DNA of 51,638 bases. Source: Deltaproteobacteria bacterium (GTDB lineage: Bacteria; Desulfobacterota; Desulfuromonadia; Geobacterales; Pseudopelobacteraceae). Below, in pieces: positions 41,488 to 50,529 of this stretch. Within the stretch, counting starts at the first letter, position 1, and every line of letters begins with the position of its first letter. The DNA lies in contig JAJZRX010000017.1 in the NCBI GenBank assembly GCA_021850095.1, positions 1 to 51,638 of the forward strand, in the 5' to 3' direction. The notes below the pieces were generated by a model. That model did no database searches, had not been told where the DNA came from, and saw only the letters and a program-made list of their open reading frames with translations. Made by a program: the position numbers and the translations under genes.

Positions 41488-43827
41488 TCATTGATTATTC
41501 ACGCCCAGCACCCGACCCAGCTCGTCCGCAAGGTTCTTGAGCGTGTAGGGTTTCATGATTGCGCCGCAAAAACCGTAGCCCTCCAGATCCACCGTAACGG
41601 CATCATTTGAATAGCCGCTGGAAACCAGCAAACGGGCATCCGGGTCGATTTCCCTGATCCGACGGGCCGCCTCCAGCCCCCCCATGCCGCCCGGCACGGT
41701 CAGATCAAGAATCACCAGGTCATAGGGGGTTCCCCGCTCCAGGGCCTGGCGATACAGCTCCAGCGCCGCCCCGCCTTCGCCGCACAGCTCCGGCAGACAG
41801 CCCAGCTCGGTCAGCATCATGCCGGCCACATCACGGATGAGCTCCTCGTCATCCATGACCAGCACCCGGCAATCGGGCGGTATAGCGGCGGCCCTGACTT
41901 CGCCCTGCTCCGCCTTCGAGGCTGCGGATTCCCCGGCGGCCGGCAGGCAGAGCACAAATTCGGCACCATTCCCCAGCTGCGACGAGACCGTCACCGTGCC
42001 GCCGTGGCGGGTGACAATCGAGTAAACCGAGGCCAGCCCCAGGCCGCTGCCGCTCTGTTTGGTGGTAAAATAGGGGTCGAATATTTTGTTCAGCTGATCC
42101 GGGGCAATGCCGCTGCCGGTGTCCCGGACAGTCACCCTGACATGGCGGCCGAGCGCTTGCGCCAGGTTGTCAGCAGTGCGGTTTTCGGCCCGGATCGTGA
42201 CCGTCCCGCCATCCGGCATGGCCTGCATGGCGTTGATCAGCAGATTGTTGAGGGTCTGATTGATCTGCCCCTCGTCGGCGTCGATATTCCACAATCCTTC
42301 GGGCAGTTCCAGCAGCTCTTTTACATGGGAACCGCGCAGGGCGAATGAAGCCGCCTCGCGGATCAGGCGGGCCGGATCGACGCTTTTTTTGACCGGCTCT
42401 CCGCCCCGGGCAAAGGTCAGCAGCTGCTGGGTCAGCTCGCTGGCCCGTTTGGCCGCTTTTTCACACTCATCCAGCCGGCCGGCCGCCCGGTGGCCGTCGT
42501 CGATCATCATGCGCGCCAGGGAAAGGTTGCCGACGATGCCGGTCAGGATGTTGTTGAAATCGTGGGCGATGCCCCCCGCCAGAAGCCCCAGCGATTCCAG
42601 GCGCTGGTTCTTTTCCTGCTCCTGCTGCAGCAGCAGTTTGTCGGTGATGTCGGTGTCGATCCCCTGCAGGCCGGCAAAAGCACCTTTTTCATCGAAGATC
42701 GGCCCGCCGCTGGACTCGATGAAACGCCACGAACCGTCCCGCGCCCGCCAGCGCAGCAGCAGACCGTTCCACTCCCTGCCGCCGGCGGCTTCTGCGGCTG
42801 TTTTCCGGAGAATCTCATGGTCATCGGGGTGAACCAGCTCCAGAATATCCAGCTGCTGAAATTCCTCGATCGAATAGCCCAGCATCTTTTCCACATAGCC
42901 GTTGGAATAGGTGGGCTTCAGCTGGCTGTCGGTCCGCCAGATCCAGGCCGGGGTACTCTCCACCAGCCGGCGGTAGCGCTGCTCGCTTTCGCTTAACTGC
43001 TGTTCCGCCAGCACGCTTTCGGTGATGTCCCGCGCTATGCCCAGCACCGTCTCAAAGGTCCCGTCTTCTCCCCGTTCCGGCACGATGCGTGATTCATAGT
43101 GCCTGATTCCATCCACGGCGGGAAAGGAAAAGCGGATTTTAACGGCCTCGCCCTGCTCAAAGGCATGGGACACGGCCTGCTCCCACTGTTCCAGCAGCTC
43201 GGGCGGCATCCCCAGTTCCCGGTTGGTTTTGCCGAGATAATCATTCACCGATAATCCGGTGATAGCTTCGATCTGGCGGTTGACGTAGATATGGCGCAAG
43301 GAACGGTCAAAGCGCGCCACCACATCCGGCAGATTGTCCGCCAGGGAGGAAAACTGCTGTTCCCGCTGTTTTAGCTTTTCCTGGGCGCGCCTGATTTCGG
43401 ATATATCGGCAATCACCCCCACCAGCGAGCAGAGATTCGCCTGATCGTCCTCCAGGCGGCGACCGCTTAAATGCCCCCAGAAATCGCGGCCGTCCTTGCG
43501 GATATAGTGCCGTTCGTGATGCACATGGTCATCCTCCCCGGTGATCAGCCGGCGCATGCGGAAATCCCCTTCAGAGCGCTGGTCGGGGTGAACGTGCTCG
43601 CTATAGGCGGACCCGATCAGCTCCGCCAGCGGATAGCCGAACATGGCCGCCATGCGCTGGTTGGCAAAGGTGATCACCCCCCGCGAATTGACCAGCAGAA
43701 TGCCGGCCTGCATCGTGTCGAAGATGCTTTCCAGCTGCTGGCGGGCCTCGGCCAGATCCCGTTCGACCGAGCTGCCGACTGCGTCCGTTGCGCTATCCCC
43801 ACCAGTTGTGTTAATCGATTTTTCCAT
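41488..43827 (-). CDS. Hybrid histidine kinase with three PAS domains
   Basis: 779 residues, no membrane helix, so cytoplasmic. A coiled coil leads into PAS1 (about 25-150, 'YPLAELIGSAYSEHVHPDQR'), PAS2 (about 160-280, 'SVNDYLGKTNRELGMPPELL') and PAS3 (about 285-405, 'GYSIEEFQQLDILELVHPDD'), then HisKA ('GGIAHDFNN'), HATPase ('DTGSGIAPDQL', 'KQSGSGLGLASVYSIV') and a receiver ('VLVMDDEELIRD', 'DLVILDLTVPGGMG'). Its kinase core differs from the three very similar ones in this cluster. Confidence 0.93.
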   Translation of the reverse strand: MEKSINTTGGDSATDAVGSSVERDLAEARQQLESIFDTMQAGILLVNSRGVITFANQRMAAMFGYPLAELIGSAYSEHVHPDQRSEGDFRMRRLITGEDDHVHHERHYIRKDGRDFWGHLSGRRLEDDQANLCSLVGVIADISEIRRAQEKLKQREQQFSSLADNLPDVVARFDRSLRHIYVNRQIEAITGLSVNDYLGKTNRELGMPPELLEQWEQAVSHAFEQGEAVKIRFSFPAVDGIRHYESRIVPERGEDGTFETVLGIARDITESVLAEQQLSESEQRYRRLVESTPAWIWRTDSQLKPTYSNGYVEKMLGYSIEEFQQLDILELVHPDDHEILRKTAAEAAGGREWNGLLLRWRARDGSWRFIESSGGPIFDEKGAFAGLQGIDTDITDKLLLQQEQEKNQRLESLGLLAGGIAHDFNNILTGIVGNLSLARMMIDDGHRAAGRLDECEKAAKRASELTQQLLTFARGGEPVKKSVDPARLIREAASFALRGSHVKELLELPEGLWNIDADEGQINQTLNNLLINAMQAMPDGGTVTIRAENRTADNLAQALGRHVRVTVRDTGSGIAPDQLNKIFDPYFTTKQSGSGLGLASVYSIVTRHGGTVTVSSQLGNGAEFVLCLPAAGESAASKAEQGEVRAAAIPPDCRVLVMDDEELIRDVAGMMLTELGCLPELCGEGGAALELYRQALERGTPYDLVILDLTVPGGMGGLEAARRIREIDPDARLLVSSGYSNDAVTVDLEGYGFCGAIMKPYTLKNLADELGRVLGVNNQ

Positions 43828-43935
43828 ACATGTACTCCCCGTGAATGTTCCCGGTCAGGACCCTGATCACCGCTTTCAGTTCCGGCAGCGTGTACGGTTT
43901 CTGGATGAAACCGGCTGAAGCAGTGCCGCACACGG
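43811..43935 (-). pseudogene. Receiver-domain 3' fragment of a hybrid kinase
   Basis: In frame it reads 'ASAGFIQKPYTLPELKAVIR' then 'VLTGNIHGEYMYGKID' and a stop. The first part is nearly identical to the receiver end of the neighbouring kinases ('LAGFIQKPYTLSALKEVI'). No kinase core precedes it, so it is a leftover of recombination. The tail overlaps the start of the three-PAS kinase. Confidence 0.8.
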
Positions 43936-44003
43936 CCCGACGGGGTCGGCATGAATGCTTGTGGCAGAAAAAGCGCATCGCAACGTTTCCTTTCGCTGAA
44001 AGG

Positions 44004-44612
44004 TCAGAGGGATGAAGCAAGCACGGCCTGCCTGCCCAGTTCGCCGTACATTTCCTCGGCACAGACCGGACAGATGCCGTGGCTGAACTGTGCCTGGGAA
44101 CGGCTGCTGATGTACGCTTCCAACTGGTTCCAGTAGCCGGCGTCATCCCTGATCTTTTTGCAGCACATACAGATCGGCAACAGTCCATGCAGGCTGCTGA
44201 TCTCGGCTTCTTGAGCAGTTTTGAGCGCTTCCTGGGCTTCGATCTTTTCGGTAATGTCGATACAGCTGCCGATAAACCCGGCAAATTCGCCGTTATCTGA
44301 ATAAAAGGGTACGCCTCGATCCAACAGCCAGCGATAGATCCCGTCATGGCGCATCAGGCGGTATTCCATCTCGAAGATCCTGCGGGCATGGAAATTCTCC
44401 AGGTAGATCTTCAGGCAGCGCTCGAAGTCGTCCGGGTGAACCCCCTCGGCCCAGCCGTTGCCAAACTCTTCTTCCATCGTCCTGCCCCGGAAAGCCAGCC
44501 AGCGTTCGTTGAAATAATCGCACAGAGAATCCGGCCGGGCTCGCCAGATCAGGATCGGCGCCTGCTCAACCAGGGCCTGGTATTCATTTTTTGTCAGATG
44601 TTTGTGGGGCAT
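44004..44612 (-). CDS. PAS-domain protein with a C-terminal two-CxxC module
   Basis: 202 residues, soluble. PAS of the PAS_3 type about 8-128 ('LIWRARPDSLCDYFNERWLA', 'GWAEGVHPDDFERCLKIYLE', 'FIGSCIDITEKIEAQEALK'). After a short coiled coil comes a ~50-residue module with C148-x2-C151 ('ICMCCKKIRDD') and C181-x2-C184 ('HGICPVCAEEM'), joined by a conserved W-x3-E-x-Y stretch. The module is found after PAS domains in many environmental bacteria; two CxxC knuckles suggest a zinc site. It has no kinase or enzyme domain and may act as a partner of the flanking kinases. Confidence 0.85.
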   Translation of the reverse strand: MPHKHLTKNEYQALVEQAPILIWRARPDSLCDYFNERWLAFRGRTMEEEFGNGWAEGVHPDDFERCLKIYLENFHARRIFEMEYRLMRHDGIYRWLLDRGVPFYSDNGEFAGFIGSCIDITEKIEAQEALKTAQEAEISSLHGLLPICMCCKKIRDDAGYWNQLEAYISSRSQAQFSHGICPVCAEEMYGELGRQAVLASSL

Positions 44613-44642
44613 TTCTTCTCCTTGCAGTGGTGTGGCAATAAA

Positions 44643-46757
44643 CTACACTTTCCTGACAACCTTCTTCAGCTCCGACAGCTTGTACGGTTTCTGGATAAAG
44701 CCGGCCGGTGCCATGCCGGAAAACTTCTGGCTGATTTCCTGCTCGTTGTAACCGCTGGACATGATCACGCGCAGCCCCGGATCAAGCCGGCGCAGCTCAC
44801 GGAAGCACTGCTCGCCATCCATGTGCGGCATGGTCAGATCCAGAATCACGAAGCTGATGCCGGGAACGGTCTTGAAAACGTGCAGCGCCTGGTGGCCGTC
44901 ACTGGCGGTGACAACCGTGAAGCCCAGTTCCTTCAGCAGCTCGCTGCCGGTGCTGCGCACGGTTTCCTCGTCATCCACCAGCAGAACCGTGCCGCTGCCG
45001 CTCCAGCCGCTCGTATCCTTTTTTTCCTCGCAGAGTTCGACCGCTGTTCCGGAAGCCGGCAGCAGAACCGTGAAGGTCGTGCCCCGGCCCGGCTGGCTGT
45101 CAACCGTGATCGCCCCGCGATGGCCGCGTACGATCCCCAGCACCGCCGCCATCCCCAGGCCGCGGCCGGTGAATTTGGTGCTGAAGAAGGGATCGAAGAT
45201 CTTTGACAGGGTCTCGGGATCCATGCCGCAGCCGCTGTCGGAAACCTCCAACCAGACGTACCGGCCGGCGGTCAGGTTTTCAGCCAGCCAGATGGTCTTC
45301 AGGCCGTTTTCATCGCACTCCCGGCTGCCGGTTTTGATTGCGATAACGCCGCTTGCATCGTCCAGCGCTTCCGAGGCGTTGATGACCAGGTTCATGATGA
45401 TCTGGCGCAGCTGAGTGGCGTCGGCTTCCACGGCCGGCAGCGGGCGGGTCAGATCCAGGCGCAGCTCGGCTTTTTTGGAGATCGAGACCTGCAGCATCTG
45501 CAGCATCTCCTCCAACAGGCTGTTCAGATCCAGATGTTCGACCACGAATCTGCCCTTGCCGGAGTAGGCCAGCATCTGTTTGGCCAGGTCGGCGGCCCGG
45601 CACGCGGCCTGTTCGATGCGCTGCAGGTTGTCCGCCGCCGGGGAGCCCGGAGCCAGCCGCATCAGGGCCAGGTCGGCATTGCCGATGATGGCCGTCAATA
45701 TGTTGTTGAAGTCATGGGCGATGCCCCCCGCCAGCACCCCCAGACTCTCCAGCTTCTGGGCGTGCAGCAGCTGCTGTTCCAGCTTGAGGCGCTCATCTTC
45801 GGCCTGTTTGCGTTCCGAAATATTGCGCGCCACCCCCAGCACCGCCGGCTGATCGGCATAATCGACGGCCTGGACGTTGAGCTCAACCGGGAAAATGCTG
45901 CCGTCTTTGCGGCGATGGGAGCTCTCGAAGGTGATCGAGGACCCCTGCTTGAGAATCTCCAGATTACGGGCAAACTGGTCATGCACACTTTCCGAGGCAT
46001 CCACGTCCGCCAGCGTCAACTGCAGCAGCTCTTCGCGGGAATAGCCAAGCTCCCGGCAGGCCTGGCGGTTGGCGGCGATGATCTTACCGGCTTGATTGCT
46101 GATATAAACCGGATCGGTGATATTCTGAAACAGTTCGCGGAAGCGCTGCTCGCTTTTGCGCAATTCATCTTCGATCTGGTTCCGTTTCTTTCTGTTGGCC
46201 AGCAGCATCCCCAACAACGCGGTGCCTATCGGATAGATCAGCAGAACCGGCAGGGCCAGGCTGGTGATGAATTTTTTGATCAGCTCCTGGGGCAGCAGCA
46301 GCATGCAGAGTACCATGGTCACATGGACGGCCACTCCGAAGAGGTACAGTTCCGTCAGGGAAAATTCCTGTCTGCGCTGCGCGCGGACCTGTCTCCAGGC
46401 CAGACCGATCAAGCCGGAGGAAGCGATGGTGGCAATGCCCATAACGACGCCACCGCCACCCAGATTAAAGCGGTAGGCGGCAGCCAGCGCCATGGCTATG
46501 CAGGCCGGCAGAGCGCCGAAGAACAGCCCGGCCAGACCGAGCAGGATGGTGCGGGTGTCAAAGATGACTCCCGGCTCCCAGCGGACCGGGGTGGCCATCA
46601 GCACGATCGCGATTCCTCCGATCAGCAGGCCCGAGACGATCTGGTAGAAGCTGGAGCCGCGGGCCTTTTTACTGCCGCTGACGGTGTCGTAAAGCAGCCC
46701 GAGCGCCATCAGCAAGGCGGCGTTATTAACCAGACCGAAGATGATGTTTTCGTTCAT
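44643..46757 (-). CDS. Hybrid histidine kinase with a 5TM-LYT membrane sensor
   Basis: 704 residues. Residues 1 to about 190 hold membrane helices of the 5TMR-LYT type ('RTILLGLAGLFFGALPACIA', 'NLGGGGVVMGIATIASSGLI'). PAS about 205-325 ('YISNQAGKIIAANRQACREL'), HisKA with 'GGIAHDFNN', HATPase ('DSGCGMDPETL', 'GRGLGMAAVLGIV') and receiver ('VLLVDDEETVRS', 'SFVILDLTMPHMDG'). The core from HisKA on is very similar to the kinases at 46824 and 35238. 5TM-LYT domains sense small molecules or membrane state. Confidence 0.93.
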   Translation of the reverse strand: MNENIIFGLVNNAALLMALGLLYDTVSGSKKARGSSFYQIVSGLLIGGIAIVLMATPVRWEPGVIFDTRTILLGLAGLFFGALPACIAMALAAAYRFNLGGGGVVMGIATIASSGLIGLAWRQVRAQRRQEFSLTELYLFGVAVHVTMVLCMLLLPQELIKKFITSLALPVLLIYPIGTALLGMLLANRKKRNQIEDELRKSEQRFRELFQNITDPVYISNQAGKIIAANRQACRELGYSREELLQLTLADVDASESVHDQFARNLEILKQGSSITFESSHRRKDGSIFPVELNVQAVDYADQPAVLGVARNISERKQAEDERLKLEQQLLHAQKLESLGVLAGGIAHDFNNILTAIIGNADLALMRLAPGSPAADNLQRIEQAACRAADLAKQMLAYSGKGRFVVEHLDLNSLLEEMLQMLQVSISKKAELRLDLTRPLPAVEADATQLRQIIMNLVINASEALDDASGVIAIKTGSRECDENGLKTIWLAENLTAGRYVWLEVSDSGCGMDPETLSKIFDPFFSTKFTGRGLGMAAVLGIVRGHRGAITVDSQPGRGTTFTVLLPASGTAVELCEEKKDTSGWSGSGTVLLVDDEETVRSTGSELLKELGFTVVTASDGHQALHVFKTVPGISFVILDLTMPHMDGEQCFRELRRLDPGLRVIMSSGYNEQEISQKFSGMAPAGFIQKPYKLSELKKVVRKV

Positions 46758-46823
46758 GATGCGCCTCCACGGCGATCGTTTCTCCGGCGGGCAGACAGCA
46801 GACCCGCAGCAGGCAGAGCGGCG

Positions 46824-48905
46824 CTAACCGATATGCACAAGCGCCTCTTTCAAGGCCGACAGTTTGTACGGTTTCTGAATGAAGCCGGCCAGCCCCTTGC
46901 CGGCAAACTTCTGGGTGACCTCGTATTCGTTGTAGCCGCTGGAGATGATCACTTTGACCCCGCAATCCAAACGACGCAGTTCGCGGAAACACTCCTCGCC
47001 ATCCATATGCGGCATGGTCAGATCCAGAATGACGCAGGCGATGTCATCCCGGTTTTTAACAACCTCCAGCGCCTGACGTCCGTCGTTGGCGGTGATCACG
47101 CCAAAACCCAGCGCCTTCAGCATTTCACTGCCGATACTGCGCACCGCCTCTTCATCATCCACCAGCAGCACCGTGCCGGTGCCCCGCCAGGCGCCGCTTG
47201 CCGGCTCACCGTGTGAAGGTTCGACCGCTTTGCCGCAAGCCGGTAGCAAAATCTTGAAGGACGTGCCCCGGCCCGGTTCGCTGTAGACCCTGATCGCGCC
47301 GTGATGGCCGCGCACAATCCCCAGAACGGCCGCCATACCCAGGCCCCGCCCGGTAAACTTGGTGGTGAAGAAGGGATCGAAGATTTTAGACATGGTTTCC
47401 TGATTCATGCCGCAGCCGTTATCGGAAATTTCCAGGTAGACATACAGGCCGTCCGCCAGACCTTCCGACAACCACACGTTTTTCAGATAGGCGCTGTCGC
47501 ATTCCATGCTGCCGGACGTGACGGCGATCACGCCGCTCCGGTCTCCAATCGCTTCCGAGGCGTTGATGACCAGGTTCATGATGATCTGGCGCATCTGGGT
47601 GGCGTCGGCTTCCACGGCCGGCAGCGGACGGGTCAGGTTCAGGCGCAGGACGGCTTTTTTGGAGATCGATACCTGCAGCATGTGCAGCATCTCTTCCAGA
47701 AGCCGGTTCAGATCCAGACTTTCAATGATGAATTTGCCCTTGCCGGAGTAGGCCAGCATCTGCTTGGCCAGATCGGCGGCCTGGGAAGCGGCTTTTTCGA
47801 TGCGCCGCAGATTGTCCAGCGCCGGAGATTCACGGTTGAGCCGCATCAGGGCCAGATCGGCGTTGCCGATGATGGCTGTCAAGATGTTGTTGAAATCATG
47901 GGCGATGCCCCCCGCCAGACCCCCCAGACTCTCCAGCTTCTGGGTGTGCAGCAGTTGCTGTTCCAGCTTTTGGCGTTCCTCTTCGGCGCGCTTCATCTGG
48001 CTGATGTCGCGATGGATCGCCAACACCATCTGCTGACCGGCCAGCTCGAACATCTTCAGCGAAATCAGCATCGAACGCCGGTCACCATCCTTCGTACGAT
48101 GGACAGATTCAAAGCTGCTGGCTCCGTCCCGGCGCAGTGTATCCAATACTTCACTGATGGCATCCCGGTTCTGGACAGCTTCCAGATCGGCCACCGTCAA
48201 GGCGGCAAATTCGTCGCGGGAATAATTCAGCAACTGATGGGCGGCCTGATTGAATTGCAGCGGTTTGAGTTCCGGTACACTCCAGAGAATAATCCCGTCC
48301 GGTGACTGTTCAAACAGGGTACGGTAGAGTGTTTCCGACTTCTGCAGGCGGCGATGAGCGTCGGCCAGCTGCGAATGGCTGGAGATTTCATTGTCCAGCA
48401 TCAGTCCGGCATAGACGAAAAAGGGCTGCAGATCGTCATAAATGCTCTGGTCGGTCAGCTGCATTCCCTCCATGCAGACCGCTCCGATTGTGCGGCCATG
48501 GGACAGCAAGGGAAAGATCCAGTTTTCGACCGCCAGCGTGCCGCCGGCGCCGGGGTAGGGAACCCGCATGGCGGGATCGCTGATCCGCAGCGCTTCGCCG
48601 CTGGCGAGCACTCTGGCAAGGTCCGGATTATCAGCTTCCTCAAAACATTCTGCGGTTCCGAAAACATCCCGCCGCCGCCAGCCGCCGTCCAGGGAAAAAA
48701 CTATCGATACATTGGCGGCTCCGATGGTCTGCATCAGAATAGCGAGGATATGTTCCACCATATTGACAAGACCGGCAACGGAACTTAAACTCGTCAGCAG
48801 CCGGTTGACCAGCTCCAGTCGCGATTTGCTCCTGGCCAGCTCCACCAGACGGCTGTGCAGCTCTTCCACCGTTGCGGCGCTGTTTATCCCGGCGCTACTG
48901 TTCAT
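46824..48905 (-). CDS. GAF-PAS hybrid histidine kinase coupled to the corrinoid genes
   Basis: 693 residues, soluble. N-terminal helix about 10-45, GAF-like about 48-185 ('LVNMVEHILAILMQTIGAAN', 'WIFPLLSHGRTIGAVCMEG'), PAS about 195-315 ('LFEQSPDGIILWSVPELKPL'), HisKA ('GGIAHDFNN', His near 345), HATPase ('DNGCGMNQETM', 'GRGLGMAAVLGIV') and receiver ('VLLVDDEEAVRS', 'ACVILDLTMPHMDG'). Its ATG overlaps the DUF1638 stop by four bases (48902-48905), so it belongs to the corrinoid operon. Confidence 0.93.
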   Translation of the reverse strand: MNSSAGINSAATVEELHSRLVELARSKSRLELVNRLLTSLSSVAGLVNMVEHILAILMQTIGAANVSIVFSLDGGWRRRDVFGTAECFEEADNPDLARVLASGEALRISDPAMRVPYPGAGGTLAVENWIFPLLSHGRTIGAVCMEGMQLTDQSIYDDLQPFFVYAGLMLDNEISSHSQLADAHRRLQKSETLYRTLFEQSPDGIILWSVPELKPLQFNQAAHQLLNYSRDEFAALTVADLEAVQNRDAISEVLDTLRRDGASSFESVHRTKDGDRRSMLISLKMFELAGQQMVLAIHRDISQMKRAEEERQKLEQQLLHTQKLESLGGLAGGIAHDFNNILTAIIGNADLALMRLNRESPALDNLRRIEKAASQAADLAKQMLAYSGKGKFIIESLDLNRLLEEMLHMLQVSISKKAVLRLNLTRPLPAVEADATQMRQIIMNLVINASEAIGDRSGVIAVTSGSMECDSAYLKNVWLSEGLADGLYVYLEISDNGCGMNQETMSKIFDPFFTTKFTGRGLGMAAVLGIVRGHHGAIRVYSEPGRGTSFKILLPACGKAVEPSHGEPASGAWRGTGTVLLVDDEEAVRSIGSEMLKALGFGVITANDGRQALEVVKNRDDIACVILDLTMPHMDGEECFRELRRLDCGVKVIISSGYNEYEVTQKFAGKGLAGFIQKPYKLSALKEALVHIG

Positions 48906-49489
48906 AGGTCAGGTTTCCTTGAGTTTTTGATGCTTGCGCTGAGACATGCCTCCAGATTTTCAAGACCGGCATCCAGCCAGCGCAGCTCCAGTCCGGTCAT
49001 CTCACTGACGGCGGCCGCTTCGGCGCTGAAATCCCCGGAACAGGGGCTGCGAATCGCCAGCAGGTATTTGTGGGCGCCCCGGAAGATGCTGCGCATGATC
49101 TCCGGGTTGCCCGGCATGACCTCGCCGATAATTTCCCTCCAGTGCAGCGCCCAATCCTCGAACAGGAAAAAGGCGCCCTGCTCCAGTTCACGGCTGAAGA
49201 TTTCCTGCCCGAGGTAGATCTCGACGCAGTTCTGCCCGGGCGTGCGGACAACATCAGCCTGTTTCAGGATGTGATCCATGCGGGGGTGGCAGGCGCCGTA
49301 GAAAACAAACGCCGTCTGGCCGCCATGCGCGGCCAGACTCTTTTCGAGACCGCTCTGCAGCTTTTCAAAATCAACATGCAGCCCGGAGGGAAGAAATGCC
49401 GTGGCCAGCCCCCAGCCGTTTTTGCTGATCAGGAAGCGGATCTCCTTCTGCAGGATTCCGCACCCGACGATGGTTCCCCTCTGGCTCAT
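48902..49489 (-). CDS. DUF1638-family protein
   Basis: 195 residues. Matches DUF1638 (PF07796) by 'GCGILQKEIRFLI', 'VFYGACHPRMDHIL' and 'GQNCVEIYLGQEIFSRELEQ', 'GAFFLFEDWALHWREI'. The family is found near corrinoid methyltransferase genes in methanogens and anaerobic bacteria, often with trimethylamine-type systems; activity not known. Conserved Cys and His in 'GACHPRMDH' could bind a metal. It overlaps both neighbours by four bases. Confidence 0.87.
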   Translation of the reverse strand: MSQRGTIVGCGILQKEIRFLISKNGWGLATAFLPSGLHVDFEKLQSGLEKSLAAHGGQTAFVFYGACHPRMDHILKQADVVRTPGQNCVEIYLGQEIFSRELEQGAFFLFEDWALHWREIIGEVMPGNPEIMRSIFRGAHKYLLAIRSPCSGDFSAEAAAVSEMTGLELRWLDAGLENLEACLSASIKNSRKPDL

Positions 49490-50529
49490 GAGTGCCCTTC
49501 CCCGTAGGAGCCATGCCGGATGGCGGCTTCCACCAGGGCCCGGATATTGACCTCGGGGATCTTGAAGGGCATCAGCAGGGTGCCGAAGAGGAAACCGCCG
49601 GCCCTTTTGCCGGCCCGCATGATTTTTTGCACCTCGCGATCGATTTCCTCCGGCGACCAGTCGATCAGGCGGATATCGTTGACGGCCCCGGCGATCAGCG
49701 CCTGCGGCCCCAGCAGCGAACGGGCTTCTGTGATGTCGTCGTAGGGATTCAGGTAATAAGCGCCGATGCCGGTCGCGGATTGAAGGTCGGCCAGGATCGG
49801 ATTGATCCGTCCGCCGCCGTTGAAAAAGACCACTCCGGCCGGACCGCCCTGCTCCAGGTCACGAATCGTCCAGGGCAGCGCCAGTTCGCGGAATTTGTTG
49901 AGCTGGATAAAGGTGGCCGAAGCCAGCGGATTGACATACACGATCAGATCGGCCCCCGCTTCGCGCAGGGCCTGGATCTGGCGCCGGCAGAAGGTCGAGC
50001 AGGTCTGCAGCAGATGATTCCGCAGGGCCGGATCGCCGTTCAAAAACAGATCCATCCAGGGCCCGATGCCCATCAGCATGGCCGGCAGCGTAAAAGACGC
50101 CGTCACGGCCGCCAGAACAGGATAGCGCCCCTGGGCCTCGGTTTTCAGGATCCGCACACAGCTGGTCAGTTCCCGGAAGCGGGGATGCTCGTTCAGATCG
50201 TCCGGAACAAACAGCTGCTGGATGTCCTGGGCGGTACGGATCACCAGATGCCCGACGTTGGGAGGGCCGTCATCGGCGTAGATTATGTTTCTGCAGCCCA
50301 TGACTTCGGCCTCCAGGGCTGAATAAAACATGGCGAGCAGCGTGTCGTAGCCGTATTTCCGGCGCAAACGCAGCTGGCCTTCGGCCACCAGATCGCCACG
50401 GGCGTAGTAGTCGCGAATCGTCAGCCCCAGCTCCTGCGCGCCCTGATCCAGCAGATTGCAGATGATCGGCACCCTGTCGGGGATTTGTCCCGACATCAGC
50501 GCGCCAAAACGTTCCATGCCGCTGGTCAT
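49486..50529 (-). CDS. MtaA/UROD-family methyltransferase-like protein without the usual zinc ligands
   Basis: 347 residues of the uroporphyrinogen decarboxylase-like TIM-barrel family that includes corrinoid methyltransferases MtaA and CmuA. Family blocks: 'ERFGALMSGQIPDRVPI', 'YGYDTLLAMFYSALEAEVMG', 'IVYVNPLASATFIQLNKF'. In MtaA, zinc is held by an H-x-C pair and a distant Cys. Here the matching places read 'FFNGGG' (235-240) and 'LLMPFKIPEV', and there is no Cys after residue 181. Zinc-thiolate chemistry therefore seems lost. It overlaps the corrinoid gene and DUF1638 by four bases each. Confidence 0.85.
   Translation of the reverse strand: MTSGMERFGALMSGQIPDRVPIICNLLDQGAQELGLTIRDYYARGDLVAEGQLRLRRKYGYDTLLAMFYSALEAEVMGCRNIIYADDGPPNVGHLVIRTAQDIQQLFVPDDLNEHPRFRELTSCVRILKTEAQGRYPVLAAVTASFTLPAMLMGIGPWMDLFLNGDPALRNHLLQTCSTFCRRQIQALREAGADLIVYVNPLASATFIQLNKFRELALPWTIRDLEQGGPAGVVFFNGGGRINPILADLQSATGIGAYYLNPYDDITEARSLLGPQALIAGAVNDIRLIDWSPEEIDREVQKIMRAGKRAGGFLFGTLLMPFKIPEVNIRALVEAAIRHGSYGEGHS

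Noticed and set aside
45534-47216. 560-codon plus-strand frame across two kinase genes
   Set aside because: Antisense to conserved kinase domains; it bridges two genes.
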